From: Erysipelotrichaceae bacterium
GTDB taxonomy: Bacteria > Bacillota_I > Bacilli_A > Erysipelotrichales > Erysipelotrichaceae
Length of the DNA stretch: 64,000 nucleotides
Assembly (NCBI GenBank): GCA_017431825.1
Contig: JAFRKI010000016.1
Coordinates: 103,445-167,444, forward strand
Reading direction: 5' to 3'
Positions within the stretch are counted from its first letter, which is position 1. Each line of letters opens with the position of its first letter. Below, piece by piece: positions 7,820 to 15,928 of this stretch. Under the pieces are notes generated by a model that was not told where the DNA came from, searched no databases, and worked only from the letters and a program-made list of their open reading frames with translations. Made by a program: the position numbers and the translations under genes.

Positions 7820-8452
7820 TTATCCGATGCTCAAAACCGTTTCTGCCAGCAGATGCGCCAGCTGTTTATGGCCTTGCCTGCTTAAGTGGATACCATCGAT
7901 ATCGGATACTTCAATATCTCCGCCATCCGCAAAGACGCAGCCGTGCCTTTTACATAGTTTCCTGTACTCATCGCTTAAGGCAATGGATTTACTGATCGAA
8001 TCGTCATCGAACTCATACGCAAAAGGTCCTTCCTTGCAGGAGGAAGAGATATGGGCCGGCGCAACGACGATGATGACCGGCAGATAGCTCTGCTTGGCTA
8101 AGGATGCTTCCCTGGTCTTCATGATCAGTTTTTCCATTCCTTCAGCGATGTCCTTTGCCTTGGCATCGACTTCCGTATTGCAGTCGTTTGTTCCCAGCAT
8201 GAAGATCACGATATCCAGAGGCCGGTGGGAATGAAGGATGGGCACCAGATGCCTCAGGCCGTTCTTGATGTCATCTCCTTCCCTGTCAAAAGCAGTCGTC
8301 CTGCCGTTGAGGCCTTCAGGTATCACTTCATATTTCGCAGGCAGAAGACCGTCCAGGATAGTGGTCCATCTTGCGTCCTTCGGATAACGTGTCATGTCTT
8401 CCGGATTATAGCCGTAGGTGTTCGAATCACCGTAACACAGTACTGTTTTCAT
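7820..8452 (-). CDS. SGNH/GDSL-family hydrolase (esterase/lipase-like)
   Basis: 210 residues with the four SGNH blocks: GDSNTYG near the N-terminus (nucleophile Ser), the Gly of EGLNGRT, GTND with the catalytic Asn, and DGIHLS with the Asp/His pair. This is the arylesterase/lysophospholipase-like branch; it lacks a signal peptide, so it is probably cytosolic. The substrate is not predictable. The ATG is preceded by TACAAT exactly six bases upstream on the minus strand and has no convincing ribosome binding site, so it may be read from a leaderless message. The gene diverges from the rhomboid gene. Confidence 0.87.
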   Translation of the reverse strand: MKTVLCYGDSNTYGYNPEDMTRYPKDARWTTILDGLLPAKYEVIPEGLNGRTTAFDREGDDIKNGLRHLVPILHSHRPLDIVIFMLGTNDCNTEVDAKAKDIAEGMEKLIMKTREASLAKQSYLPVIIVVAPAHISSSCKEGPFAYEFDDDSISKSIALSDEYRKLCKRHGCVFADGGDIEVSDIDGIHLSRQGHKQLAHLLAETVLSIG

Positions 8453-8464
8453 ATATCCATTGTA
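8450..8464 (-). promoter_or_regulatory. Candidate leaderless start: TACAAT-N6-ATG
   Basis: On the minus strand TACAAT (8464-8459) is followed by six bases and then the ATG of the SGNH hydrolase (8452-8450). Transcription would begin at or next to the A of the ATG. Confidence 0.5.
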
Positions 8465-8533
8465 TTATGGCTTTATCGCTGAATTGTTAAAAATGTATAA
8501 TAAGATTAACTTTAAGATCAACGGGAGGTGCCT

Positions 8534-9064
8534 ATGATATATATCCTGATACTTATAAATGCCGCTGTTTTCTTTCTGATGTTCAACGGAAAACTCAGGC
8601 TGAAAGACCTGGGACAGTCCTATCAGACGGTCTTCAGGGATAAGCAGTATTACCGCATCATTACCAGTGCCTTTACCCATAAGTCGCTTACGCATATCTT
8701 CTTTAATATGTTTGCCTTATACAATGTCGGACAGTGGGTCCAGGCAGTATACGGCACCGTGGGCTTTGCGGTGATCTATTTCGTTTCCATCATCCTGGGA
8801 CAGACCCTTTCCTTATATATCCGTCATGACAACGGTGAAGACGGCGTCCTCAGTGTCGGTGCATCAGGCGGCATCTGCGGCCTTATCGGTGCCTACCTTG
8901 TGGCCATCATCTTCATCTTCGGCATTCAGAATACCATCATGAACTTTGCGGTCACTGTCGCTTATATAGTGATCATGTCCATAATTCCGGGTGTCGACGG
9001 TACATCCCATATCTGCTGCTTTGCTTTCGGTCTTATCATCGCTTACCTGCTGATGATCATTTAA
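8534..9064 (+). CDS. Rhomboid-family intramembrane serine protease
   Basis: 176 residues with about six membrane helices. The rhomboid signatures are present: HIFFNMFAL (HxxxN) in helix 2, GASGGICGLIG with the catalytic Ser in helix 4, and GTSHICCFAFG with the catalytic His in the last helix. It therefore cleaves membrane proteins within or next to the bilayer; substrates are unknown. I chose ATG 8534 over the in-frame GTG at 8528 because the latter lies within the GGGAGGTG ribosome binding site. The lipoprotein gene at 9067 follows after 2 nt and is probably co-transcribed; it could be a client or simply a neighbour. Confidence 0.9.
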   Translation: MIYILILINAAVFFLMFNGKLRLKDLGQSYQTVFRDKQYYRIITSAFTHKSLTHIFFNMFALYNVGQWVQAVYGTVGFAVIYFVSIILGQTLSLYIRHDNGEDGVLSVGASGGICGLIGAYLVAIIFIFGIQNTIMNFAVTVAYIVIMSIIPGVDGTSHICCFAFGLIIAYLLMII

Positions 9065-9066
9065 AT

Positions 9067-9513
9067 ATGAAGAAACTTTTATTACTGTTACTGATCGTTA
9101 TCATCAGCGGCTGTGCTGCCAAAAGGGAAGACTTCTACAGTCTTTCTTTTGACGGTAACGATATCGCTGTCGGCTATGACGGTACTGAAATGCTGGATGG
9201 TGTTTCCGGTATCGATAACTACGCTTATTATCTGAATGATAAAGAAGAAAAGATCATCAGCAGGCTGGTGATCTACCTTGACGATCTTAACGATCCGCTG
9301 GTATATATCGATGACTATCCTCTTAATAAGGGCATAAAGGAAAGCTGTGCCGATCTTGACGGCGAACTGATCGAAAAGAACGGCTATGCCTGTTTCATAG
9401 GCAAGGAAGTCTATAAAAGAGAGAACTACATCATCCTTTACGGTGATATCCTGGATGATGATATCGATGAAATCGACCGTATCGAAGCATATTATGACGA
9501 TAACGGCAGATGA
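9067..9513 (+). CDS. Small lipoprotein of unknown function
   Basis: 148 residues. The N-terminus MKKLLLLLLIVIISGCAAK is a lipoprotein signal peptide with lipobox ISGC, so the mature protein would be anchored outside the membrane. The rest is acidic, with several Asp/Tyr-rich strands such as DDLNDPLVYIDDYPL, and ends in a Glu/Asp-rich helix. The start codon lies 2 nt after the rhomboid stop without an independent ribosome binding site, indicating translational coupling. No family recognised. Confidence 0.72.
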   Translation: MKKLLLLLLIVIISGCAAKREDFYSLSFDGNDIAVGYDGTEMLDGVSGIDNYAYYLNDKEEKIISRLVIYLDDLNDPLVYIDDYPLNKGIKESCADLDGELIEKNGYACFIGKEVYKRENYIILYGDILDDDIDEIDRIEAYYDDNGR

Positions 9514-9554
9514 TTCAGCCATATACGGATTCTTGTATTATAATTAGTTCAGGA

Positions 9555-9631
9555 CTGGATGTAGCTCAGCTTGGTAGAGTGCCTGCTTCGGGAGCAGGAG
9601 GCCGAGAGTTCAAATCTCTTCATCCAGACCA
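9555..9631 (+). tRNA. tRNA-Pro (anticodon CGG)
   Basis: Cloverleaf with acceptor CTGGATG / CATCCAG, anticodon stem CCTGC / GCAGG, loop TTCGGGA with anticodon CGG at 9589-9591, T-loop TTCAAAT and an encoded CCA end. TATAAT at 9539-9544 is the likely -10. The 5' flank of the following reductase frame runs into this tRNA, which excludes an upstream start for it. Confidence 0.95.
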
Positions 9632-9666
9632 TTTTTTATAAGAAGGGCTCAAAGGAGGGACAGATC

Positions 9667-10659
9667 ATGAGATATACTCATTTCAAGAGTGCTGACGTTG
9701 ACGTATCCCAGATGGCGGTAGGAACCTGGGCCATCGGCGGCAAGCGTTACGGCGACGTCGATGAAAAGGAAAGCATCGAGGCGATCAGAGCCATGCTGGA
9801 AGGAGGCGTGAACCTCATCGATACGGCTCCGGGTTACGGCGTCGGCCATTCGGAAGAAGTGGTAGGCAAGGCCATCAAAGGACTGGACAGATCGAAACTC
9901 TTCATCGCCACCAAGTTCGGCATTTCCGCTACCACAATGAAGGCCCAGAAGACCGGAGACGGATCCTTAAGGGACTCCTCCTATGAAAGTGTCCTCTATG
10001 AATGCGAGCAGTCTCTAAGAAGGATGGGAACGGACTACATCGACTTCTATCTTATGCACTGGCCTGATTACGATACTCCGGTCGAAGAGACGGCTTCAGC
10101 TCTCAATCATCTTAAGGAACAGGGAAAGATCAGGTTCGTCGGTCTTTCAAATGTCACTGAAGAACTGATCACCGAATTCCAGAAATACACGGAAGTCAAT
10201 GCCGTACAGCTGGCCTTCTCCATGGTCGTAAGAAAAGACAGACCTTTGATGGAATGGGTTCATGAAAAGGGTATCGATACGATGACTTACGGTTCCCTGG
10301 GTGCAGGTATCCTGACAGGCGCCTTCAGGACACCGCCGCAGTTTGCGGAAAACGATTACCGTAATTCCTTCTATCCTTTCTTCAAGGATCCGGAATTCTC
10401 CCAGGTAATGAAAGTACTGGAAGTGATGGACAGAATATCGGCCGAGACCGGCAAGCCTCTAGCCCAGATAGCCATCAACTGGTCCAACAGCAAGGACTTC
10501 GTATCCACCTGTCTGTGCGGCGTGAGAAACGTTGCGGAAGCCAAAGAGAACTGTGCGACCTTCGACTGGGATCTGACACCTGAACAGGTGAGGATGCTGG
10601 ATGAAGCGATCGAGAAAAACCTTGAGTTCGATGGCTCGGCAGAGAAGTATAAGAGATAA
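9667..10659 (+). CDS. Aldo/keto reductase
   Basis: 330 residues, NAD(P)H-dependent oxidoreductase of the TIM-barrel AKR family. Catalytic tetrad visible: Asp in NLIDTAPGYG, Tyr in the same motif, Lys in FIATKFG and His in LMHWPDYDTP. The remainder (VGLSNVTEE, YGSLGAGILTG, a C-terminal nucleotide-binding stretch NWSNSKDFVSTCLCGVR) is typical of the IolS/YqkF-like branch. The start at 9667 is set by AAAGGAGGG 7-9 nt upstream and excludes a longer frame that overlaps tRNA-Pro. It is a single-gene unit closed by a strong terminator. The physiological substrate is not predictable. Confidence 0.92.
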   Translation: MRYTHFKSADVDVSQMAVGTWAIGGKRYGDVDEKESIEAIRAMLEGGVNLIDTAPGYGVGHSEEVVGKAIKGLDRSKLFIATKFGISATTMKAQKTGDGSLRDSSYESVLYECEQSLRRMGTDYIDFYLMHWPDYDTPVEETASALNHLKEQGKIRFVGLSNVTEELITEFQKYTEVNAVQLAFSMVVRKDRPLMEWVHEKGIDTMTYGSLGAGILTGAFRTPPQFAENDYRNSFYPFFKDPEFSQVMKVLEVMDRISAETGKPLAQIAINWSNSKDFVSTCLCGVRNVAEAKENCATFDWDLTPEQVRMLDEAIEKNLEFDGSAEKYKR

Positions 10660-10663
10660 AAAA

Positions 10664-10691
10664 AGACATCTCACTAAGAGATGTCTTTTTT
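10664..10691. terminator. Bidirectional intrinsic terminator
   Basis: 9-bp stem AGACATCTC / GAGATGTCT, 5-nt loop, flanked by an A run and a T run. It serves the reductase on the plus strand and the convergent membrane gene. Confidence 0.9.
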
Positions 10692-11262
10692 ATTCAGTTA
10701 TCACATCCGGCTCCTTGATGTCTTTCCTTAACGCAAACAAAGTGACACAGGTCACGATGGCGCTTACCAGGGCACATACTCCGAATACGGCAGCTGCAGC
10801 GATCATGACGGTTGATTCCTTATAGTACGCATAGGTTCCGGCAGCCGCAAACAGCAGCACGAGGATGATGTTGAGGTACTTCAGGACATTGATGGTACCT
10901 GCCTTATTGGAACCGTAATCCTCAGCTATCTTTGACAGGATGCCGAAGAGAATGAAGATATAGACGGCAGAAAGAACGCTGACGACGCTCTTGAAGATAT
11001 CGATCGGCAGTTCCGGCATGACTATTCCAAGCACCCATAAGGCAGTTACGGCTATGGCCAGACATAAGGACAGCCATTTGATGTACTCCTTGCCCTTGCC
11101 GTATTCGCCTAAGTAATCAAAGGCCAGGAAGAAGAGGAACCAGCCGATAAAGTCCGGAGTAATGTTTATCTTTAAGGTATTGATCGTCAGATTGATGTTG
11201 ATCAGCGTAAAGAGAAAGCCGATGGCGATGAGGGTTATTCCCTTTTTTATTTTTGAAGTCAT
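10690..11262 (-). CDS. Hypothetical integral membrane protein
   Basis: 190 residues with about six hydrophobic helices (for example ITLIAIGFLFTLININL, WFLFFLAFDYLG, YIFILFGIL, ILVLLFAAAGTYAYY and VFGVCALVSAIVTCVTLFAL). The Asn/Ile/Thr-rich first loop containing LKINITPDFIGW recalls small membrane proteins annotated as hypothetical in Bacillota. A good ribosome binding site (AAAGGAG) precedes the ATG. It stands alone between two convergent or divergent neighbours and shares no obvious operon. Function unknown. Confidence 0.75.
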   Translation of the reverse strand: MTSKIKKGITLIAIGFLFTLININLTINTLKINITPDFIGWFLFFLAFDYLGEYGKGKEYIKWLSLCLAIAVTALWVLGIVMPELPIDIFKSVVSVLSAVYIFILFGILSKIAEDYGSNKAGTINVLKYLNIILVLLFAAAGTYAYYKESTVMIAAAAVFGVCALVSAIVTCVTLFALRKDIKEPDVITE

Positions 11263-11302
11263 ATGTTGCTCCTTTCAGTGACAGTCTCTATCATACTCTT
11301 TT

Positions 11303-11331
11303 TTGGTAAATAGCACAAATGCTTTTATAAT
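11303..11331 (+). promoter_or_regulatory. Predicted promoter of the DUF4003-like gene
   Basis: TTGGTA (11303-11308), 17-bp spacer, TATAAT (11326-11331). Transcription would start near 11338, giving a leader of about 20 nt with a Shine-Dalgarno. Confidence 0.55.
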
Positions 11332-11357
11332 TAATATTGCTGAAAGAAGGATCCTTT

Positions 11358-12332
11358 ATGAATAAGATACTTGAGAACAGATGTGATGAACTGATCAGGG
11401 CCTATGGCCTTTTGAAAGAAAAAGAGAAATTTGAAGATGAACACAATATACTGGCCGGCGCCGGTCTTTTCATGGCCAGCGGCAAGGAGATCAATACTGC
11501 CAGGATCGAAGCCTGCAGCCGTATAATCGACGCCAATACCGGGCTGTTCTCTGAACTGCGAGGCCTTTGCAAGTACATCATCCGCTGCAAGATGGCCCTT
11601 TCCAAGAATCCTGCCGTTTATTTTGATGACGTTGCCAGGATATACAAGGAACTTGATCCGGGCATCTTTACCAGCGATGGCTCTGTAGCAGCTGCCATGG
11701 TGGTCGCCGACTATATGAACGGCAACGAAGAGAAGCTGGTAGCCGATACTCTTGCGATCTATAAGGAAATGCGCAAGGCTCACTCCTTCCTTACCGACGG
11801 AGACGACTTGCCTTTTGCGGCCCTGATGGCTGCATCGGGTAAGGATCCTTTCGAGATACATGAAAGAGCAGAGGCGGCTTATGAACTTCTAAGAGGAAGA
11901 TTCAAGGCTGAAAGGGACACCCTGCAGAGTCTCAGCCACATCCTGTCCTTATATGATGAAGATCTGAAAGAGATGTGTGAAAGCATAAGTGATATCGGAA
12001 ATGCCCTGAAAGAAGCGGGACATTCTCTTGGCGGCAGCGTCCGGGCAGCGATACTGGGCCTGCTGATGAATTCCGGAAAAAGCGAAACCGAACTGGTCGA
12101 AGAGATATTGGAAGCCGATGAGTATCTGAAACAGTTTGCGCCGTTTAAAGGGATCTTCGGTTTCGAAAAGAGCGACCGCTGCATGTATGCGGTACTCTGC
12201 GTACAAAGCGCCAATGAAAGCACGGGAAAAGCATCACTGTCGGCTACCGTATCGGCCGTGGTCCAGATGGCTATCGTTGCCAGGATGCAGGAGGCAGCGA
12301 TACAGGCGGCTACAGCTGCGGCAACAATGTAA
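11358..12332 (+). CDS. DUF4003-like protein
   Basis: 324 residues, almost entirely helical. The opening NRCDELIRAYGLLKEKEKFEDEHNIL and the later FLTDGDDLPFAALMA fit what I remember of the DUF4003 family in Firmicutes, whose function is not established. Recurrent short blocks (AGLFMASGK, AALMAASGK, LGLLMNSGK) suggest an internal repeat of a helical unit about 120-150 residues long. The tail is Ala/Val/Met-rich and hydrophobic (VVQMAIVARMQEAAIQAATAAATM). The ATG at 11358 follows GAAAGAAGG; the upstream TTG is less likely. It is a monocistronic unit upstream of the T-box. Confidence 0.75.
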   Translation: MNKILENRCDELIRAYGLLKEKEKFEDEHNILAGAGLFMASGKEINTARIEACSRIIDANTGLFSELRGLCKYIIRCKMALSKNPAVYFDDVARIYKELDPGIFTSDGSVAAAMVVADYMNGNEEKLVADTLAIYKEMRKAHSFLTDGDDLPFAALMAASGKDPFEIHERAEAAYELLRGRFKAERDTLQSLSHILSLYDEDLKEMCESISDIGNALKEAGHSLGGSVRAAILGLLMNSGKSETELVEEILEADEYLKQFAPFKGIFGFEKSDRCMYAVLCVQSANESTGKASLSATVSAVVQMAIVARMQEAAIQAATAAATM

Positions 12333-12369
12333 ATTGTTTCATAGAGAAGAGAAAGTTTTCATAAACCGA

Positions 12370-12399
12370 TTGACAAATCATTTATTTAAAGCGTAATAT
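12370..12399 (+). promoter_or_regulatory. Promoter of the metNIQ T-box leader
   Basis: TTGACA (12370-12375) and TAATAT (12394-12399) with an 18-bp spacer. Transcription should start around 12406, directly before the T-box stem I. Confidence 0.75.
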
Positions 12400-12402
12400 A
12401 AC

Positions 12403-12636
12403 CTTAATAGCTGAGAAAGGAAGAGTACCTTAAAGGAAACTCATAGAGAGTCCCGTCTGGTGGAAAGGGACAGCGAAGTTTAAGGGAACATGGTCCGGGA
12501 GCTGATATTACGATGAGTGATATACGTAAGCACACGTTACAGTGCAGGGGTATGATGGTATCCTGTAGAGGTGCAGCGATGCACGAAATAAGGTGGTAAC
12601 ACGTTTATACAGACGTCCTTATGGGCGTCTTTTTTG
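12403..12636 (+). ncRNA. T-box riboswitch, Met-type (specifier ATG)
   Basis: The leader carries the T-box hallmarks in order: the AGAGAG / GGTGGAA distal elements of stem I (about 12446-12467), a specifier region GGAACATGGTCC in which ATG (12490-12492) stands at the specifier position, and the T-box sequence AAGGTGGTAACACG (about 12591-12604), whose TGGT bulge would pair with an ACCA tRNA end. A terminator hairpin (12611-12630) with a T run follows. Uncharged tRNA-Met would stabilise the antiterminator and switch on the methionine importer downstream. The CTGAGA at 12411 is part of this leader and not a TPP aptamer. Confidence 0.9.
12611..12635 (+). terminator. T-box-controlled terminator
   Basis: Stem AGACGTCC / GGGCGTCT (one G-T pair) with loop TTAT and a T run. 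It is mutually exclusive with the T-box antiterminator. Confidence 0.88.
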
Positions 12637-12656
12637 TTTAAAAGGAGGTGAGGACC

Positions 12657-13667
12657 ATGATCTCGATAAGGAACGTTTCCAAGACGTTCAAAGGCCGAAG
12701 AAGCGTTGATGCCGTAAAGAACGTTTCCCTGGAGATCGAAGACGGAGAGATATTCGGGATCGTCGGTTACTCGGGTGCAGGAAAGTCGACACTGATAAGA
12801 CTCGTCAATCAGCTGGAAACGGCAGACAGCGGCGAGATCTGCATCGATGATGTCGACATAACCAAATTAAAGGGGGATGCGCTGAGAAAGCAGAGACAGA
12901 AGATAGGCATGATATTCCAACATTTCAACCTTCTCTGGTCAAAGACAGTTCTCGGCAACATCATGTTCCCGTTGGAACTTGCGGGAGTAGCCAGGGAAGA
13001 AAGAAAAGAAAGAGCCGCCGAGATGGCCAGAAAAGTCGGACTGGAAGACAAGATGAACGTCTATCCGAGCAATCTCTCCGGCGGACAGAAACAGAGGGTA
13101 GCCATTGCCAGAGCACTGGTCCTTAATCCGAAGATACTCCTGTGTGATGAAGCGACATCGGCTCTTGATCCCAAGACTACCGAAGACATACTGGAACTTC
13201 TGAAACAGATCAATAAGGAATACGGCCTTACCATCCTGATGATCTCCCACCAGATGGAAACGGTACAGAAGATCTGCCATAAGCTGGCGGTCATGGCCGA
13301 TGGCGAAGTGGTGGAACAGGGAAGTGTCAAGGACATCTTCTCCAATCCTACTCATCCATTGACTAAGGAACTGATACAGACCGTCGATACCGGTGTGGAT
13401 GTTGTGAAGCTGGCTTCACAGCTCAAGGACAAGTATCCGGAAGGACACCTCTTAAGGATAACCTTCGAAGACAGCACGTCCGAAAAGCCGATACTATATA
13501 CGCTGGCCCTTAAGCTGGGGATTCCGATCAACATCGTGGCCGCCAACATCAAGTCGACCCAGGCCGGATCGCTCGGTGTCATGTATATAAACATCGAAGC
13601 CAAGAGAGATGTTGAACCGTTCCTGGCTGAACTGGAAAAGCAGGGACTGAAAGTGGAGGTGATCTAA
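12657..13667 (+). CDS. metN: Methionine ABC importer, ATP-binding protein
   Basis: 336 residues. Walker A GYSGAGKST (about residue 37), Q-loop, signature LSGGQKQR (about 140), Walker B ILLCDEATSALDP and switch His (ISHQME) are all intact. The last 100 residues form the NIL/ACT-like domain that in MetN of E. coli binds methionine and inhibits transport. The start at ATG 12657 is placed by AAAGGAGGTG; the GTG inside that site is not used. Controlled by the Met T-box directly upstream and followed without gap by metI and metQ. Confidence 0.95.
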   Translation: MISIRNVSKTFKGRRSVDAVKNVSLEIEDGEIFGIVGYSGAGKSTLIRLVNQLETADSGEICIDDVDITKLKGDALRKQRQKIGMIFQHFNLLWSKTVLGNIMFPLELAGVAREERKERAAEMARKVGLEDKMNVYPSNLSGGQKQRVAIARALVLNPKILLCDEATSALDPKTTEDILELLKQINKEYGLTILMISHQMETVQKICHKLAVMADGEVVEQGSVKDIFSNPTHPLTKELIQTVDTGVDVVKLASQLKDKYPEGHLLRITFEDSTSEKPILYTLALKLGIPINIVAANIKSTQAGSLGVMYINIEAKRDVEPFLAELEKQGLKVEVI

Positions 13668-14336
13668 ATGCTGCAGTTACTGATAAAACTTAGGGAGCCT
13701 CTGCTGGAAACGCTGCTGCTGACCTTCATACCGCTGATCATATCGGTGGTCCTGGGCTTCCTGTTCGGCACCCTGGTCTTCATTACCAGCGACGCCGGGA
13801 TCCTCGACGTCAATGCCAGCCCGGGCTTAAGGGTACTGAACAGGATATCCGATGCCATCATCAATATCCTGAGATCGGTACCGTATCTGATCATCCTGAT
13901 CTGGCTGCTGCCTGTGACCAAGCTGCTGGTGGGTTCCATCATCGGCTGGAAAGCAGCCATTCCTTCACTGGTCGTAAGTGCCACCCCGTTCTTTGCGAGG
14001 ATGACGGTCATCGCCTTCAGTGAAGTTCCCAAAGGTACTATCGAAGCTTCCAAGGCTTTAGGTGCCAGCAACTTCGATATTATATTCAAGGTCTTACTGC
14101 CGGAAAGCAAGCCTGCCTTACTCTCAAGTATTGCGGTAACGGCCATCAACCTGATATCCTACAGTGCCATGGCCGGAGCCATCGGTGCCGGAGGACTGGG
14201 TTATGAGGCTTACCTCTACGGTCTGATAAGAAACAATCCGCCGCTCATGTACATGGCTACCTTACTGATAATCATCCTGGTATTCGGTATCCAGTACATC
14301 GGCGATATCATCGTAAGAAAAGTAGATAAAAGATAG
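13668..14336 (+). CDS. metI: Methionine ABC importer, permease
   Basis: 222 residues with five membrane helices and the ABC permease EAA-type loop (EASKALGASNFDIIFKVLLPES), which contacts MetN. The size and the sequence ISYSAMAGAIGAGGLG match the MetI family. The start codon directly follows the metN stop, with GTGGAGGTG as ribosome binding site inside the metN end, so the two are translationally linked. It forms the channel of the MetNIQ D- and L-methionine importer. Confidence 0.95.
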   Translation: MLQLLIKLREPLLETLLLTFIPLIISVVLGFLFGTLVFITSDAGILDVNASPGLRVLNRISDAIINILRSVPYLIILIWLLPVTKLLVGSIIGWKAAIPSLVVSATPFFARMTVIAFSEVPKGTIEASKALGASNFDIIFKVLLPESKPALLSSIAVTAINLISYSAMAGAIGAGGLGYEAYLYGLIRNNPPLMYMATLLIIILVFGIQYIGDIIVRKVDKR

Positions 14337-14347
14337 GAGGACGAATC

Positions 14348-15175
14348 ATGAAAAAATTATTAGTTGTTTTATTTGCTTTACTGTTATTAGTTGGCTGCTC
14401 TGGATCTAAGGGCGGCGAAGAAGTCGTGACTGACGGCAAGGAAGTCATTACGGTAGCCTGTACGGCTGAACCTCATGCCACCATCCTGGAAGAGGCAGCT
14501 CCGTTACTGGCTGAAAAGGGCTATGAACTCAAGATCGAGATCTGGGATGACTATTACATCTTCAACAGTGCACTGGAAAACGGTGACGTCGATGCCAACT
14601 ACTTCCAGCACATTCCTTTCTTCAATAACGAAGTAAGCGAAAAGGGTTATGATATCGCCAATGCCGGCGGTGTTCATATCGAACCTTTCGGCTTCTATTC
14701 CAAGAGATACACAAGCGTCGATGAAATCCAGGACGGCGATACCATCGTCATTTCCAACTCCGTATCCGATCACGGCAGGATCCTGGCCATCCTCGATGAT
14801 GCCGGTCTGATCAAGCTGGCTGACGGTGTCGATGCCATGAGCGCAACTCTGGATGATGTTGCCGAAAACCCTAAGAACCTGCAGTTCGTTGAAGTCAAGC
14901 CGGAACTCCTGACCAATTCCTATGAATACGACGAGGGAGCTCTCGTTGCCATCAACGGCAACTATGCCATCGCCTACGGCCTCAATCCTACCAAGGATGC
15001 CGTCATTCTGGAATCTGCCGGCCAGGACAACCCTTATGTCAACATCGTTGCCTGCAGAACTGCCGATCTGGGAAGCGACAAGATCAATGCTTTAGTCGAA
15101 GTGCTGCAGTCTGATGCCATCAGGAATTTCATCAGTGAAAAATATTCTGATGGTTCCGTTATTCCTGCCGAATAA
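14348..15175 (+). CDS. metQ: Methionine-binding lipoprotein (NlpA family)
   Basis: 275 residues. The signal peptide ends in a lipobox (LLVGC), followed by a Gly/Ser linker and the NlpA/MetQ core: ITVACTAEPHATILE, YYIFNSALENGDVDANYFQHIPFF, and AINGNYAIAYGLNPTKDAV. These are typical of MetQ, which captures methionine outside the membrane and hands it to MetI. Together with metN and metI it completes the T-box-regulated importer. The genus-specific ligand could include other small amino acids, but the Met specifier supports methionine. Confidence 0.94.
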   Translation: MKKLLVVLFALLLLVGCSGSKGGEEVVTDGKEVITVACTAEPHATILEEAAPLLAEKGYELKIEIWDDYYIFNSALENGDVDANYFQHIPFFNNEVSEKGYDIANAGGVHIEPFGFYSKRYTSVDEIQDGDTIVISNSVSDHGRILAILDDAGLIKLADGVDAMSATLDDVAENPKNLQFVEVKPELLTNSYEYDEGALVAINGNYAIAYGLNPTKDAVILESAGQDNPYVNIVACRTADLGSDKINALVEVLQSDAIRNFISEKYSDGSVIPAE

Positions 15176-15217
15176 ATGCTATAATTAATACGGCTATTGA
15201 AAGGAGAATAATAATTC

Positions 15218-15850
15218 ATGGCAAATAATGATCTGAATGCTCTTTTAGGGCAGTTATTAAATGCTGATACATTATCCGCAATAAGCGGCGCGACCGGTGT
15301 TTCTTCAAGCGATACCAAGAATGTATTGGCTAATGCATTACCGCTGCTTTTAAACGGCGCTAATAATCAGGCTGCTTCTTCCAAGACAGTTGAAAGCTTC
15401 TTAGGAGCCCTGACACAGCACGCTGCCGATGACAGCTCCAACATCAACAGCTTCTTCAAGAACGTTGACCTGGATGACGGCGCCAAGATCATCAAGCACT
15501 TGCTGGGCGGCGAGACCAAGTCTGTTACCGAGAACGTTGCCAAGAAAGCCAACACCAACTCGACTGCTGCTTCTAAGGTCCTTTCCGCTGCTGCACCGTT
15601 ACTGCTGACTCTGATCGGTAAATCACTCATCAGCAACGTAACCAAGAGCACCAAGAAGAAATCATCCGCAGTATCCACTACCGATCTGCTGGGTGCCCTC
15701 TTAGGAGCCGGAACCACCAAGGCAAGTTCCGCCAACATGACAGCTGACTTACTGGGAACCTTATTAGGTGCCGGTACTTCTTCCAAGAAGTCTTCCAGTG
15801 TCAGCGACGTAGCTGCGATCGCCAATCTGGTAAGCTCTTTCCTGAAGTAA
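15218..15850 (+). CDS. DUF937-like low-complexity protein
   Basis: 210 residues, rich in Ala, Ser, Leu, Asn and Lys. It opens with MANNDLNALLGQLLN and has FLGALTQHAADD, LDDGAKIIKHLLGG and AAPLLLTLIGKSL, as in DUF937 (YidB-like) proteins. The C-terminal third contains two copies of a DLLGxLLGAGT unit. A TATAAT at 15180-15185 and AAAGGAG before the ATG suggest its own promoter, separate from metQ. A terminator follows. Function unknown in the family. Confidence 0.8.
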   Translation: MANNDLNALLGQLLNADTLSAISGATGVSSSDTKNVLANALPLLLNGANNQAASSKTVESFLGALTQHAADDSSNINSFFKNVDLDDGAKIIKHLLGGETKSVTENVAKKANTNSTAASKVLSAAAPLLLTLIGKSLISNVTKSTKKKSSAVSTTDLLGALLGAGTTKASSANMTADLLGTLLGAGTSSKKSSSVSDVAAIANLVSSFLK

Positions 15851-15868
15851 GAAAAGCCAAAACATGAA

Positions 15869-15894
15869 AAAAGCCGGGTTATCCCGGCTTTTTC
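15869..15894 (+). terminator. Intrinsic terminator of the DUF937-like gene
   Basis: Stem AAAGCCGGG / CCCGGCTTT with loop TTAT and a T run. Confidence 0.92.
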
Positions 15895-15902
15895 TTTTGA
15901 TT

Positions 15903-15928
15903 AAAAAAGATCTTCCTTGGAAGATCTT
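15903..15928 (-). terminator. Intrinsic terminator of the helical-protein gene
   Basis: Perfect 10-bp stem AAGATCTTCC / GGAAGATCTT with a 2-nt centre; on the minus strand it is followed by TTTTAA. It overlaps the stop codon of the gene ending at 15927. Confidence 0.6.

Noticed and set aside
9571..9666. N-terminal extension of the aldo/keto reductase
   Set aside because: The extension overlaps the tRNA-Pro gene and lacks a ribosome binding site; ATG 9667 has AAAGGAGGG.
12411..12416. CTGAGA, the TPP riboswitch signature, upstream of metN
   Set aside because: The rest of the leader carries T-box elements (AGAGAG, GGTGGAA, AAGGTGGTAACACG) and no TPP J2/4 or P3 features.
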